Below the pieces are notes generated by a model. The model searched no databases. It worked only from the letters and a program-made list of their open reading frames with translations, and had not been told where the DNA came from. A DNA stretch of 17,962 bases from an uncultured Eubacterium sp. (GTDB lineage Bacteria > Bacillota > Clostridia > Lachnospirales > Lachnospiraceae), in contig CAKREC010000040.1 of NCBI GenBank assembly GCA_934316925.1, positions 1 to 17,962 on the forward strand, read 5' to 3'. The number at the start of each line of letters is the position of its first letter. Positions within the stretch are counted from its first letter, which is position 1. Shown here piece after piece: positions 8,032 to 15,688 of this stretch. The position numbers and the translations under genes were made by a program.

Positions 8032-11000
8032 ATGAAAAGAAAAAGGAGTTTTAAGTGTATTTTGGCTGCAGCAATATCCTTTGCATTAGCTGTTACATCG
8101 GTTGGAACTATGCCGAGTATAAATGCTGATGCTGCGACTACGAAGTATGTAAAGAGTTTAAAGCTGTCAAAGTCAAAGATAAAAGCAAAAACAGGTGATC
8201 CGAAGATAACATTGAAATCAACGGTAGCTGTAAAAGGAAAAGCTAGTAAAAAAGTCAAGGTAAAAAGCTCAAAGTCTGCTATTGTTTCCGTAAAAGTAGG
8301 CAAGGCAAACAAAAAAGGTGTTTCTAAAATCAGCTTAACACCTAAAAAGGTTGGTAAAGCGACCATTACTGTTACGACAGTTGGAAAGAATAAGAAAAAG
8401 AAAAAAATCTCGAAGAAAATACAGGTTGTGGTAAGTCCGGCTGTGGGGGTTACGACAGAAAAGCCAGTGAAAGAGACTCAGACTCCGAACCCAACCGAAA
8501 CACCTAGCACCAAAAAAGAGGTTACGCAGGTGAACGTTACAGCTGCACAGACATCGTTAGTTGTAGGAGATACAACAACAGCGACAGCAATGGTTATTCC
8601 GTCTGATGTTGCTACAAAGATAACTTGGACTAGTAGTGATGAAGCGGTTGCTACAGTTGATGATAATGGTCTGATTGTCGCACGAAAATCTGGAAATGCG
8701 GTTATTACAGCTACTGCTTCAAATGGTGTTAATGGAACGATTACGATAAAAGTTAAGGCTATATCGGTAAGTGGTGTTTCGTTGAATAGTGAGTCCACGC
8801 GGTTAGCAGTCGGTGCTACAACAACATTGATTGCAACTGTAAGTCCAAGCAATGCTACAGACAGAAGAGTAACATGGACATCGTCAGACGAAAAAGTTGT
8901 CAAGGTTGATTCAGACGGAACGGTAACAGCGATGGGAGAAGGAACAGCAACGGTTACCGTAGAGACAGTTGATGGTGGTTTTTCTAAAACTTGTACATTT
9001 GAAGTCGTTGATGATTCGAAAAAAGATGTTGATAAGATTGAGGCTAATGTTCAGAACGCTTTAGATGATTATCCGAATACTGTATTGGTTGGAACACGAG
9101 CACAAATTCGTGTTACTGTTACCAAAGATGGAGTACCATTTGGAAATGATACAGCATCACTTGAATTGAAGGGGATTTCAGGATATGCGAGCTATTATGA
9201 ATTGGAAAAAGACACAATCGATTTAAACAGTAAAGGAACTGGAACTGCGTACATCAAATTGAAATCACAGTATTCTACATCTGATTATAATGCTACAATT
9301 GATGATGCAAAAAACTGGTCAGATGCAGCATATGCTAGTTTGAAATTGACGATAAGAGCTGGTGGAGCAGATTTATCGAAAGATGTATCCATTACTTTTG
9401 GTCAGATATTAATTGGAAATGAGAATTCTTATGGTGGATATACTACGCCTGCGATTACCGTGAATAATCAGCATAATGTGATTGATTATTTGCCAATTGA
9501 ACGCGCGGGAGGCAATATGGATACCATGTTGACTACGGTTGCTGGTGCAAATGTAGATGAAAAATATTATCAGGAATATGTTGTGGATCAGCAGGTTAGT
9601 TCGACAGTACCACTGAAGAATCATGCGATAGAATTTGATGCAGCACCAATGCTTATTTTACCATCTTCAGAGGAAGCAACAATAATAGGTGATTATGAAG
9701 AAAAAATCAATTATACAAGTGACCAGTATTCTGTATATTCAGGGGTAGATTCGGCATATACTCTTGAAGATGTGCCGGGAGGACTTCAATATCTTACTCT
9801 GACCTTCGGAAAAATTGAATTATCACCATATTCAAAATTAACAATTGGATGTTATGAGGCAGGAACGAATATCCCTATTTCGGGATCTTTTAAATCATTG
9901 AGTGATATTCAAACAACAGAGAGTGGTCAGACTGTTCAAATTGAAAAATCAGTATTTGATGGACTTCAATCAACGGATAAGATTGATGTTAAGATTTTTG
10001 TGGAATCCGCGGGACAGGTAAACGAGGATACTAATATTGGTTATACAGTAACACAGGCAAAAGGACCATATAAATCAACAACTCGCAAGGAAAGTAAAAT
10101 TATTCGTTTAACAGACGATGTTAGTTGGGATGTGGAAGATGTAGCATATACAGCACCACAGACATTAAGCAATCCGAAAGCATATTTGGGTGATAAATAT
10201 GTTTCCGGATACAAATACTACGTATCATATCCTACATATCCAGCAACGGGCAATGCAATTATTACTGTAAAAGATACAAACAATAATGAAAAAGATCCAT
10301 TTTTGTATCCAACGATAGCAGAAGATAATGCAAACGTGCTTGCTGAGAAGGATCCGAATTCTGCTATTTCTGCAACTGTTGAAGAAATCAAACCGTTGTC
10401 AGCGAATAAATATACTGCTAAAGTAAATTCGAATGGAAATTATGAAATTGATTCGAAATCGGCTGGATATATTAACATCGTAGCTTCCATAAACACGCTG
10501 CAAAATATAACATATAAAGTCCGCTCTTCTGTTCAATGGTCGCCGATTCCGACAGAAGTTGAGGATACTGCACAGGACTTTTATGCGGTTGCAGGACAAG
10601 ACGTGCAATTAACAGCAATTGTAAAAGATATTGAGGGAAATCTTGTTAAAGATGCTTCCGTTGTGTGGAATTATGATAATGAAAGTGTTATTACAAACAA
10701 AGAGGAGATTCGAACGAATTCAAATGGTGAGGCAAAACTTTCGTTGCGATCTAATTCAGCATTGGATTTGACCAATATAAATGCAAAATGCAGTACAAAG
10801 TATGAAATATTTATATCAGTTGCGGATCAAATGCTTGAGGAAGATTATGCAAACATTTATTGGATTGAACCGGGTGTATATTATCAGAACAAGATTGATG
10901 GTGAAGAATATGATACGCTAGGAGCGACAAAAGACATAACAACTGCAACATCATCCTATAAGGTAGGTACGACATGGCTGCTTGGTACAAAAGTAGTTGG

Positions 11001-11988
11001 TAGAGCGGATGATGATAATCGGGTAATTACTAATATTACAAATATTAAAATAGGAATGCAAAATGTTAATGAAGGAAATGCGGCAGTTGATAGTGATGTT
11101 ATTTCGAATGGTGTATATCGGTTATCCAATATAATTACAGGATCGTCCAGAGAAAAATTTGCATTAAATGGTTATATAAATTCAAATAAGAAATGCGTCA
11201 TTACTGTTGCAACAGAAAAAGAGAATGCCTCAGAAGACACGGACAATGAAGAAGATAATTATGAGTATAAAGATTATGTCAGTGTTGGAACTGGAGACAT
11301 TGCTAATGGTTCATATGCGTTAATTGTACCTATTTCATGGAATACGAATGGCGCGTCTTTGAGCATATTGCAATCATCAGGAACTACATTTGCGGTATCA
11401 AATAAATATGATAATACATCAAAAAATATCATGCATGCATATCTTAAAGTGGTTGATAACTATGATAATGCGGTATATGGACAAAAAGTAACTTATCATA
11501 TTACAAAAGAAGTTGGAAATGATACTAGTGATGTAGTTTATGATACGGAAGCAGAAACCGATACAAATGGTCTTGTTGACATTGCATTTTCTGCTCCAAC
11601 AAGTGCATGCAAATATACAGTTAGTGCGTTTATCAATGAGGAAAAAGAAGTTTCTACAACATTTGATTTTAAGGTTCCATCGAGCAGGATATTTACATTG
11701 AAGGCAGATGTTTCAGATGGTCAGAACAAACGAATTGTGATTAAATCAAATGGGGCAATCGATACATCTGTTTTGAGAAACGAAATGTTTACATTGAAAG
11801 ATGGTTCGAAGACGGTATCCATTGAATCGATTGAAACAGGCAAAAGTGCCGAAGAGATCATAATTAATACAAAGGAATCTTTTAGTATCGACACGACAGT
11901 GGTTTATAATGCTATTGTTAAAGATGGAGATACGAACCAATTTTATTATTTTGTTAATGCTGATGGGGTATTATATACAAATAAATAG
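8032..11988 (+). CDS. Large secreted Ig-like (BIG_2) surface protein
   Basis: An exported protein of about 1318 residues. I choose ATG 8032 over ATG 8014 because AAAGGAG (8017-8023) sits eight bases before it and the signal peptide then starts cleanly (MKRKRSFK, hydrophobic core, likely cleavage near ADA-A at about residue 34). A lysine-rich, BIG_2-like region covers about residues 38-134. A Pro/Thr linker (about 142-161) leads to two clear BIG_2 domains (about 164-243 and 246-327; TWTSSDE, ATVD/VKVD, GxATxT). The middle is unrecognised beta-type sequence. Two stretches near 848-925 and 1132-1216 resemble Big_1/invasin-type Ig folds (DxxGNxV, TNSNGEAxLS, DTNGLVDIAF). I see no LPXTG, SLH or other anchor. 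An adhesive or envelope role is likely, but the ligand is unknown. It is visibly more AT-rich than the upstream operon. Confidence 0.8.
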   Translation: MKRKRSFKCILAAAISFALAVTSVGTMPSINADAATTKYVKSLKLSKSKIKAKTGDPKITLKSTVAVKGKASKKVKVKSSKSAIVSVKVGKANKKGVSKISLTPKKVGKATITVTTVGKNKKKKKISKKIQVVVSPAVGVTTEKPVKETQTPNPTETPSTKKEVTQVNVTAAQTSLVVGDTTTATAMVIPSDVATKITWTSSDEAVATVDDNGLIVARKSGNAVITATASNGVNGTITIKVKAISVSGVSLNSESTRLAVGATTTLIATVSPSNATDRRVTWTSSDEKVVKVDSDGTVTAMGEGTATVTVETVDGGFSKTCTFEVVDDSKKDVDKIEANVQNALDDYPNTVLVGTRAQIRVTVTKDGVPFGNDTASLELKGISGYASYYELEKDTIDLNSKGTGTAYIKLKSQYSTSDYNATIDDAKNWSDAAYASLKLTIRAGGADLSKDVSITFGQILIGNENSYGGYTTPAITVNNQHNVIDYLPIERAGGNMDTMLTTVAGANVDEKYYQEYVVDQQVSSTVPLKNHAIEFDAAPMLILPSSEEATIIGDYEEKINYTSDQYSVYSGVDSAYTLEDVPGGLQYLTLTFGKIELSPYSKLTIGCYEAGTNIPISGSFKSLSDIQTTESGQTVQIEKSVFDGLQSTDKIDVKIFVESAGQVNEDTNIGYTVTQAKGPYKSTTRKESKIIRLTDDVSWDVEDVAYTAPQTLSNPKAYLGDKYVSGYKYYVSYPTYPATGNAIITVKDTNNNEKDPFLYPTIAEDNANVLAEKDPNSAISATVEEIKPLSANKYTAKVNSNGNYEIDSKSAGYINIVASINTLQNITYKVRSSVQWSPIPTEVEDTAQDFYAVAGQDVQLTAIVKDIEGNLVKDASVVWNYDNESVITNKEEIRTNSNGEAKLSLRSNSALDLTNINAKCSTKYEIFISVADQMLEEDYANIYWIEPGVYYQNKIDGEEYDTLGATKDITTATSSYKVGTTWLLGTKVVGRADDDNRVITNITNIKIGMQNVNEGNAAVDSDVISNGVYRLSNIITGSSREKFALNGYINSNKKCVITVATEKENASEDTDNEEDNYEYKDYVSVGTGDIANGSYALIVPISWNTNGASLSILQSSGTTFAVSNKYDNTSKNIMHAYLKVVDNYDNAVYGQKVTYHITKEVGNDTSDVVYDTEAETDTNGLVDIAFSAPTSACKYTVSAFINEEKEVSTTFDFKVPSSRIFTLKADVSDGQNKRIVIKSNGAIDTSVLRNEMFTLKDGSKTVSIESIETGKSAEEIIINTKESFSIDTTVVYNAIVKDGDTNQFYYFVNADGVLYTNK

Positions 11989-12012
11989 TTATAATTAAAT
12001 AAGATTTTATAG

Positions 12013-12052
12013 AAAGGTGTTGCTGTATTTTATATATGGCAACACCTTTTTT
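12013..12052 (+). terminator. Intrinsic terminator of the Ig-like protein gene
   Basis: AAAGGTGTTGC (12013-12023) pairs with GCAACACCTTT (12039-12049) around a 15-nt AT-rich loop that can extend the stem through wobble pairs. Six T residues follow (12047-12052). It lies 24 bases after the stop of the Ig-like gene. Confidence 0.9.
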
Positions 12053-12069
12053 ATGTTAAAATAAAAAAA

Positions 12070-12099
12070 GTTTCGACACATTATGAGATTCGATTGTAT
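12070..12099 (+). promoter_or_regulatory. Candidate ECF-type promoter, copy 1 (reads toward ATPase)
   Basis: GTTTCGACAC (12070-12079) and TCGATTGTAT (12090-12099) are a -35/-10-like pair. The same pair occurs directly upstream of the sigma factor gene at 13721-13750, where an autoregulated ECF promoter would be expected. Only two of the four substitutions between the repeats fall between these blocks, and none falls inside them. Assignment to the local sigma factor is inference. Confidence 0.4.
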
Positions 12100-12137
12100 C
12101 GATAGTGAAAGGAATAAATTGTGTAAAAAGGGAGAGT

Positions 12138-12229
12138 GCAAGAACTAGAAATTACTAAAAAAAAACACTAGAAATTACTAAAATAAAACTGGCAAAATTA
12201 CTAAAACAAAAACACTGAAATTACTAAAA
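12138..12229 (+). repeat. Four 23-bp iterons with invariant AAATTACTAAAA core
   Basis: The core AAATTACTAAAA occurs at 12149-12160, 12172-12183, 12195-12206 and 12218-12229, exactly 23 bp apart each time. The 11 bases before each core are A-rich and only partly conserved (ACACTAG-like in units 1, 2 and 4). The core is not palindromic and all copies share one orientation. The array ends five bases before the -35 box of the ATPase promoter. Position and spacing suggest a regulator-binding array; the binding protein is unknown. Confidence 0.88.
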
Positions 12230-12234
12230 CAAAC

Positions 12235-12264
12235 TTGCATAATTAAGAAATGAAATGGTATACT
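12235..12264 (+). promoter_or_regulatory. Sigma-A-type promoter of the ATPase gene
   Basis: TTGCAT (12235-12240), an 18-base spacer, then TATACT (12259-12264) preceded by TGG, an extended -10. The -10 box lies 24 bases before the chosen ATG. The promoter overlaps the upstream in-frame ATG 12250, which argues against that codon as the translation start. Confidence 0.65.
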
Positions 12265-12288
12265 GATAGGGAAAGGAGTGTGCTGGAT

Positions 12289-13596
12289 ATGGAGTATATC
12301 AGGAGAGTGTTGGATGATGTTATCGATAGAAAGGCTGAGGCATTTAATGCCATAAGCATAACAGGTCCAAAAGGATGCGGAAAAACTCGAACTGCTAAGG
12401 AACGATGCAAAACAGTTATTGAATTTCAGGATGAGGACAAAAGAGATGGGTATATTGCGGTGGCAGAGACTGCGCCCAGGCTGTTTTTGAAAAACCCAGG
12501 ACCTATTTTATTTGATGAGTGGCAGGATGCACCGAAAATCTGGGGAACGATAAGGAAAGCGTGTGATGATAATCCAGAAAGTGTGGGGGAGTATTATTTA
12601 ACAGGGTCAACAAGTAAAAAGATTAATACACCGCACACCGGGACCGGCAGAATAACAGAGGTAACGATGTATCCTATGACTTTATTTGAGACGGGAGAAT
12701 CCAATGGAACAGTATCGTTATCTCGGATCCTTGAAGATGCTGATTATGATATAGACGGTATGATATCAGGATGTGATCTAGAATCTCTTTTTTTCGCTGC
12801 ATGTAGAGGTGGCTGGCCAAGGTGTATGGCACTGAAAAAAGATATGGCAAAACTTGAAATTGCTAAAGATTATTATAAACAAATTTACAGAAAAGACATC
12901 TCAGCCATCGATGGAATAAGTAGGAACCCGGAATGGACGCGGGCATTATTGTGGTCCTATGCAAGAAATATGGCAACCACAGCAAAAAAGAAAAATATAT
13001 TTGCAGATGTAAAGGCAACACAAAATGTTACAGATACTACCCTTTTCTCATATGTAGATGCATTAGAAAAGTTATTTGTAGTTCGGGATATTGATGCGTG
13101 GACACCACACCTTAGGTCAAAATCGGCTATTCGGTCAGCTAAAAAGCATATATTTATAGATCCTTCTATTGGACTTGCTGCACTGGGAATAAGTCCTGAT
13201 TACTTCATTAACGATTTAGATTTGTTTGGACATGTTTTTGAAAATATGGTTTTAAGGGATTTGCTTGTTTATGCGGAAAAACACAATGCAAGGATATTGC
13301 ATTATACAGATAATATGGGCATGGAAGCAGATGCTGTCTATCAGATGGCGGATGGTCGGTATGCCCTTATAGAAATAAAAACAGGAATGAATAAAATACC
13401 GGAAGCGGAAAAGTCATTGTTGAGATTTAACGATGTGATAGAAAATTATAATGACAGGGCATTGCAAAATGAGGCTCATCCTCGTGATATATATAGGAAA
13501 CCTTCGGCATTAGTTGTGATATGTGCCAATGCCAATATGGCATACACAACGGATTCGGGAGTAAAAATAGTACCAATTGGATGTTTGAGAGATTAA
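12289..13596 (+). CDS. AAA-family ATPase with DUF4143 / PD-(D/E)XK-like C-terminal domain
   Basis: This is a 435-residue stand-alone ATPase. Walker A is GPKGCGKT (26-33). Walker B is PILFDEWQD (72-80) with D76 and E77. A sensor-like LTGSTSK is at 104-110. GGWPR (174-178), typical of DUF4143 proteins, is present. A C-terminal nuclease-like region has EADAV (346-350) and ALIEIKTG (359-366), matching the E/D-x(n)-ExK pattern of PD-(D/E)XK folds. The family is widespread and often duplicated in gut anaerobes, but its biological role is unclear. I choose ATG 12289 because AAAGGAG (12272-12278) precedes it at normal spacing and a promoter overlaps the earlier ATG 12250. The gene sits alone between two direct repeats, with four iterons upstream. 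No transposase or toxin partner is visible. Confidence 0.87.
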   Translation: MEYIRRVLDDVIDRKAEAFNAISITGPKGCGKTRTAKERCKTVIEFQDEDKRDGYIAVAETAPRLFLKNPGPILFDEWQDAPKIWGTIRKACDDNPESVGEYYLTGSTSKKINTPHTGTGRITEVTMYPMTLFETGESNGTVSLSRILEDADYDIDGMISGCDLESLFFAACRGGWPRCMALKKDMAKLEIAKDYYKQIYRKDISAIDGISRNPEWTRALLWSYARNMATTAKKKNIFADVKATQNVTDTTLFSYVDALEKLFVVRDIDAWTPHLRSKSAIRSAKKHIFIDPSIGLAALGISPDYFINDLDLFGHVFENMVLRDLLVYAEKHNARILHYTDNMGMEADAVYQMADGRYALIEIKTGMNKIPEAEKSLLRFNDVIENYNDRALQNEAHPRDIYRKPSALVVICANANMAYTTDSGVKIVPIGCLRD

Positions 13597-13664
13597 ATGT
13601 TTCCCTTTTCCACCGACGTAAAAAAAGGATTGCTAAAGGGTGAGGTTTCATTAACAAATTATAG

Positions 13665-13703
13665 AAAGGTGTTGCTGTATTTTATATATGGCAGCACCTT
13701 TTT
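13665..13703 (+). terminator. Intrinsic terminator after the ATPase (repeat copy 2)
   Basis: AAAGGTGTTGC (13665-13675) pairs with GCAGCACCTTT (13691-13701) through one G-U wobble, followed by five T residues ending at 13703. It would stop transcripts coming from the ATPase gene before the sigma promoter. Confidence 0.85.
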
Positions 13704-13720
13704 ATGTTAAAATAAAAAAA

Positions 13721-13750
13721 GTTTCGACACATTATGGGACTCGATTGTAT
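13721..13750 (+). promoter_or_regulatory. Candidate autoregulated promoter of the ECF sigma operon
   Basis: GTTTCGACAC (13721-13730) and TCGATTGTAT (13741-13750) lie between the terminator and the ribosome binding site of the sigma gene, 28 bases before its ATG. The -35-like block departs from a sigma-A TTGACA, which fits an ECF-type promoter. TATAGT at 13752-13757 is an alternative -10 but has no -35 at correct spacing. Confidence 0.45.
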
Positions 13751-13777
13751 CTATAGTGAAAGGAGGAGAGAAGAGTA

Positions 13778-14263
13778 ATGAAGAATTCTTTGAACGGTAC
13801 CGGCAAAGAGCAAAGTTTTGTAAAGGATTATGAATTATACGTCAATGAAATATATCGATTGTGCTTTTCTTTTATGAAGAATCATATGGATGCAGAGGAT
13901 GCAGTACAGGAAACTTTTATGAAATTTTACCATCACAGTCATACCTTTGATTCGGAAGCGCACAAAAAAGGCTGGTTGATCGTGACTGCCTCAAACTGCT
14001 GCAAAAATATGCTGAAACATTGGTGGAATCATAGAAAAAATCTGGATGATTATACGGAGGTTGTCGGGAATGACGGCTCAGAGGTGGATGAGATCATGGA
14101 ACTTGTTATGGCACTTCCTGAAAAATATAAAACCGCTGTGTATTTATACTACTATGAAGGGTATAACAGCAGAGAAATCGCAAAATTACTGGCAAAACCA
14201 GAGTCGACGATAAGAACATATTTACAAAAAGCAAAACAAATATTGAAAAAAGAGTTGGAGTAA
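13778..14263 (+). CDS. ECF-type sigma-70 family RNA polymerase sigma factor
   Basis: A 161-residue protein with only sigma regions 2 and 4, the layout of extracytoplasmic-function sigma factors. Region 2 spans about residues 18-84 (NEIYRLCFSFMKNHMDAEDA, the usual DAEDAVQETF at 38-47). Region 4 spans about 105-160 (ALPEKYKTAVYLYYYEGYN, then a helix-turn-helix SREIAKLLAKPESTIRTYL). It would direct RNA polymerase to a small regulon and is presumably held inactive by the membrane protein encoded 27 bases downstream. AAAGGAGGAG precedes the ATG, and GTTTCGACAC/TCGATTGTAT upstream is a candidate self-recognised promoter. The inducing signal cannot be read from the sequence. Confidence 0.92.
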   Translation: MKNSLNGTGKEQSFVKDYELYVNEIYRLCFSFMKNHMDAEDAVQETFMKFYHHSHTFDSEAHKKGWLIVTASNCCKNMLKHWWNHRKNLDDYTEVVGNDGSEVDEIMELVMALPEKYKTAVYLYYYEGYNSREIAKLLAKPESTIRTYLQKAKQILKKELE

Positions 14264-14290
14264 AAAGTTGACATAGAAAGGAGCATTGGG

Positions 14291-15688
14291 ATGGAAGACA
14301 AGATTAAAAGATCATATGAAAAAATAAATATTTCTGATGAAGCCAGGGAACGGATTGCCATGGAAATAACAGGGAAGGAGCGTAAGAAAACAACATTTCT
14401 GATGAGTAGAGCAAAGGTTGCGGTTGCTGCCTGTTTAATGCTGGCATTGGTATTGCCGACAGGGGTATATGCTGCTCAGAAAATCTATCGGTATTTTACC
14501 ACTACTGTTCAAAAGCAAGGGGAATACCATGTAGATATGAAGATGCAAAAGACCGAAAAGCAAAATTCCGATCCAGTAAAACAACAGTATATCAAGCTTA
14601 CCGCTGATTTCGGGGATGATTACATCCTGGAAAAGGATCATGCGATGATGTCATACCAATATAAAGAGCGTAAGGAAAGCGGAAAGGACTTTTGGTATGA
14701 ACTGCAATACCTTGATGGCGATATGCAGGAAACCATTTCGAATTATGATATTGCGGATCATGAGACTATGACGATCAATGGAAGAAAGGCAGTATATTGT
14801 GACCTGAATTCGGTTGTGGGAACGAAGTATAAAAATGAAGACCGTTATAAAACAAGTTATTCCAAGGTACTTTATATTTTTATAGAAGATTACGGATATA
14901 TTCTTGAATTTGCTGCAGAAAACGGACTGGCAAAAGAGGATTTTATTCATCTGGCGGAAACAGTCACGATTGAGCCGACCGATAACAAGGACGATGCATC
15001 GGAGTATGTTTTATTCAGTGAAAGTCAAAACGCATCCTGGCACATGAAATCAGAAGCAGCAACGCAGATGGAAGAAATAAAATACTACGATACGAAAGAG
15101 GCAACCTACGATCATACAACTTACCGGGTGAAAAAAGTTCAAGTTTTGGACAATATCAACGGGTTGGATCAACAGGCGTTTATCACAAAGCATTTTGATC
15201 GGAAATCCTTGGTAACCCAAGACGGTAAGTTAAAGAAATATGACAGAGAATTATTGCAATGGGGGGACGGCGTAGAAAGTCCGGAACAAAAAGTGGCTAA
15301 GACAGAAAAAATCCAATCGAAACTTGTTTATGTAACGCTGGAAGTCAAAAATTCTGCCGCAAATGCACAAGATGGTAAGTTTTACATTCCTTCCCTGCAA
15401 TTTGTGACGAAAGAGAATGGAAAAATTTACGCAAAGAGTTATGATGATGACTACAACCGACCGGAAAAGGTGGAGGATGCTCTGACGGATCTGGGACCGT
15501 GCTATGTGAAAGATAATCTTGGCGGAAAGAGCAGCTGGGCAGTTAAAGCGTCAACGGGTACGATAACGATCCAAGTTGCGTATCTGGTCGATGAAGATTT
15601 TACCGACGGTGTAGCTCTCTGGTTGAATGATTCCGGCAGCAGCGCGGAGGAAAAGCATTGTCTTATAATAAGCCAAATAAACCCTTAA
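14291..15688 (+). CDS. Membrane-anchored anti-sigma factor (DUF4367-like and DUF4352-like extracytoplasmic domains)
   Basis: A 465-residue single-pass membrane protein. A short cytoplasmic head (residues 1-41, helical and charged) should contact the sigma factor. One membrane helix (about 42-62, AVAACLMLALVLPTGVYAA) follows, then about 400 extracytoplasmic residues. The first part ends with YGYILEFAAENGLAKEDFIH and resembles DUF4367. The last part (LVYVTLEVKNSA, then VAYLVDEDFTDGVALWLN) resembles a DUF4352/telokin-like Ig fold. Both assignments are from memory of family patterns. There is no zinc-finger anti-sigma motif. AAAGGAG at 14277-14283 precedes the ATG. Pairing with the ECF gene and topology make an anti-sigma/sensor role likely; the signal is unknown. 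Confidence 0.78.
   Translation: MEDKIKRSYEKINISDEARERIAMEITGKERKKTTFLMSRAKVAVAACLMLALVLPTGVYAAQKIYRYFTTTVQKQGEYHVDMKMQKTEKQNSDPVKQQYIKLTADFGDDYILEKDHAMMSYQYKERKESGKDFWYELQYLDGDMQETISNYDIADHETMTINGRKAVYCDLNSVVGTKYKNEDRYKTSYSKVLYIFIEDYGYILEFAAENGLAKEDFIHLAETVTIEPTDNKDDASEYVLFSESQNASWHMKSEAATQMEEIKYYDTKEATYDHTTYRVKKVQVLDNINGLDQQAFITKHFDRKSLVTQDGKLKKYDRELLQWGDGVESPEQKVAKTEKIQSKLVYVTLEVKNSAANAQDGKFYIPSLQFVTKENGKIYAKSYDDDYNRPEKVEDALTDLGPCYVKDNLGGKSSWAVKASTGTITIQVAYLVDEDFTDGVALWLNDSGSSAEEKHCLIISQINP

Larger units (their letters stand above)
12007..12113 (+). repeat. Direct repeat copy 1 (terminator plus candidate ECF promoter), upstream of ATPase
   Basis: This 107-bp segment matches 13659-13764 with four substitutions and a one-base T-run difference (about 95% identity, counted by eye). 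It starts at TTATAGAAAGG and ends at GTGAAAGGA. It holds the terminator of the Ig-like gene and a promoter-like block. The two copies bracket the ATPase gene as direct repeats with a period of about 1652 bp. Confidence 0.93.
13659..13764 (+). repeat. Direct repeat copy 2, upstream of the ECF sigma gene
   Basis: This is the second copy of the block at 12007-12113, here 106 bp because its T-run is one base shorter. The substitution in the hairpin's 3' arm (A to G) turns an A-U pair into a G-U pair, so the stem is kept. Its right end runs into the AGGAGG of the sigma gene, so this copy probably represents the native leader of that gene. The 62 bases between the ATPase stop and this copy show nothing recognisable. 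Confidence 0.93.

Noticed and set aside
12138..12229. Iteron array as a CRISPR array
   Set aside because: The 23-bp period leaves only about 11 semi-conserved A-rich bases between cores, not unique spacers, and no cas genes are near.
12114..13658. Insertion sequence or integron-type element
   Set aside because: No transposase, integrase or terminal inverted repeats; the only gene is an ATPase, and the flanks are direct repeats of intergenic sequence.
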